This document shows, one piece after another, positions 5,666-6,003 of a DNA stretch of 6,003 nt. The position numbers and the translations under genes were made by a program. The DNA is from Methanobacteriota archaeon (lineage in GTDB: Archaea; Thermoplasmatota; Poseidoniia; Poseidoniales; Thalassarchaeaceae): the NCBI GenBank assembly GCA_002683155.1, contig NYST01000061.1, forward strand, positions 16,068 through 22,070, read 5' to 3'. The notes beneath the pieces were generated by a model that saw nothing but the letters and a program-made list of their open reading frames with translations, had not been told where the DNA came from and searched no databases. The stretch's first letter is position 1; each line of letters opens with the position of its first letter.

Positions 5666-6003
5666 ATGGTAAAAATCGAGATACTAAATGAAACAGAAGA
5701 GAAGATTCAGATTCTTCTCTCGAAAACCGACAGAAGTTTTGCCAATGCCCTTAGGAGATCCCTGATCTCTGACACACCCAAGATGGCAATAGACAGCGTC
5801 ACATTCCAACTCGGTACAAAGGAGCAGGATGAGGAGATCTGGGAGACAACAGGTCCGCTTCCGGACGAGATGATTGCCCAGAGGCTTGCAATGATTCCTA
5901 TTCCGACGGTACATGACAAGTTCCACTTCCAAGATGAATGCCCCAATTGCAAAGACGTTGTGGAGGAGGAAAGGGGTTGCGTTGAATGCCAGATGATTTA
6001 CAC
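5666..6003 (+). CDS. rpoD: DNA-directed RNA polymerase subunit D (RpoD/Rpo3), 3' end beyond window
   Basis: Subunit D is the archaeal counterpart of the bacterial alpha N-terminal domain and eukaryotic Rpb3. It pairs with subunit L to form the platform on which the polymerase assembles. The visible 112 residues start with MVKIEILNETEEKIQILL. The conserved dimerisation helix follows in SFANALRRSLISDTPKMAIDSV (24-45), then DEMIAQRLAMIPIPT (67-81), the family's L/A-H/Q-R-L-x-x-I-P-[LI] block. Residues 91-108 contain C92, C95, C105 and C108 (CPNC and CVEC), matching the four-cysteine zinc loop of archaeal and eukaryotic homologues. Whether the later ferredoxin-like domain with an Fe-S cluster is present cannot be seen, because the gene runs off the right edge. 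GAGGTGA six bases before ATG 5666 fixes the start. This is not the bacterial sigma factor of the same symbol. Confidence 0.95.
   Translation, partial: MVKIEILNETEEKIQILLSKTDRSFANALRRSLISDTPKMAIDSVTFQLGTKEQDEEIWETTGPLPDEMIAQRLAMIPIPTVHDKFHFQDECPNCKDVVEEERGCVECQMIY

Noticed and set aside
5684..5952. Two minus-strand open frames opposite rpoD
   Set aside because: Both are antisense to a highly conserved polymerase gene and show no protein-like features.
1..6003. CRISPR array, insertion sequence or defence system
   Set aside because: No direct-repeat array, transposase, terminal inverted repeats or nuclease/helicase genes are present; the window is dense housekeeping DNA plus three less familiar genes.

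Overview
The window is archaeal. Its right half carries the typical archaeal order uS13 (rpsM) - uS4 (rpsD) - uS11 (rpsK) - RNA polymerase subunit D (rpoD), all on the + strand. Subunit D is archaeal: the N-terminal dimerisation helix is followed by a four-cysteine loop, as in archaeal RpoD and eukaryotic Rpb3. The three short gaps within the cluster hold GGTG/GGAGG ribosome-binding sites. Base composition is moderate and AGG/AGA arginine codons are common. Together with the accessory proteins on the left, this suggests a mesophilic euryarchaeon, plausibly a marine Thermoplasmata (Marine Group II/III-like) lineage. That assignment is inference; the sequence alone does not prove it.

Layout: 6-1724 is a large multi-spanning membrane protein of unknown function that may continue off the left edge. 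1771-2733 is a membrane-anchored extracytoplasmic protein with a divergent FKBP-type peptidyl-prolyl isomerase domain at its C-terminus. 2770-4077 is a class I SAM-dependent methyltransferase with a DPAR motif and a THUMP-like C-terminal tail, probably acting on RNA. 4141-4650, 4661-5269 and 5269-5649 are the ribosomal proteins uS13, uS4 and uS11. 5666 to the right edge is the 5' part of rpoD. All genes are on the + strand and the coding density is very high; no gap exceeds 63 bases.

The right half is one translation/transcription operon: the gaps are 10 bases, a 1-base overlap, and 16 bases. The three left genes are separated by 46, 36 and 63 bases, lack clear Shine-Dalgarno sites, and may have their own promoters or be read as leaderless messages. 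These three gaps share a short motif (TCACGAA or its complement TTCGTGA) that I did not find inside the coding regions. At one site it forms a perfect hairpin with a GAAA loop. This is the least explained structure in the window.

I see no mobile element, CRISPR array, tRNA or rRNA, and no convincing evidence of a new multi-gene system. The points most worth following are the intergenic motif family, the divergent anchored FKBP protein, the methyltransferase beside the ribosomal operon, and the unknown membrane protein.
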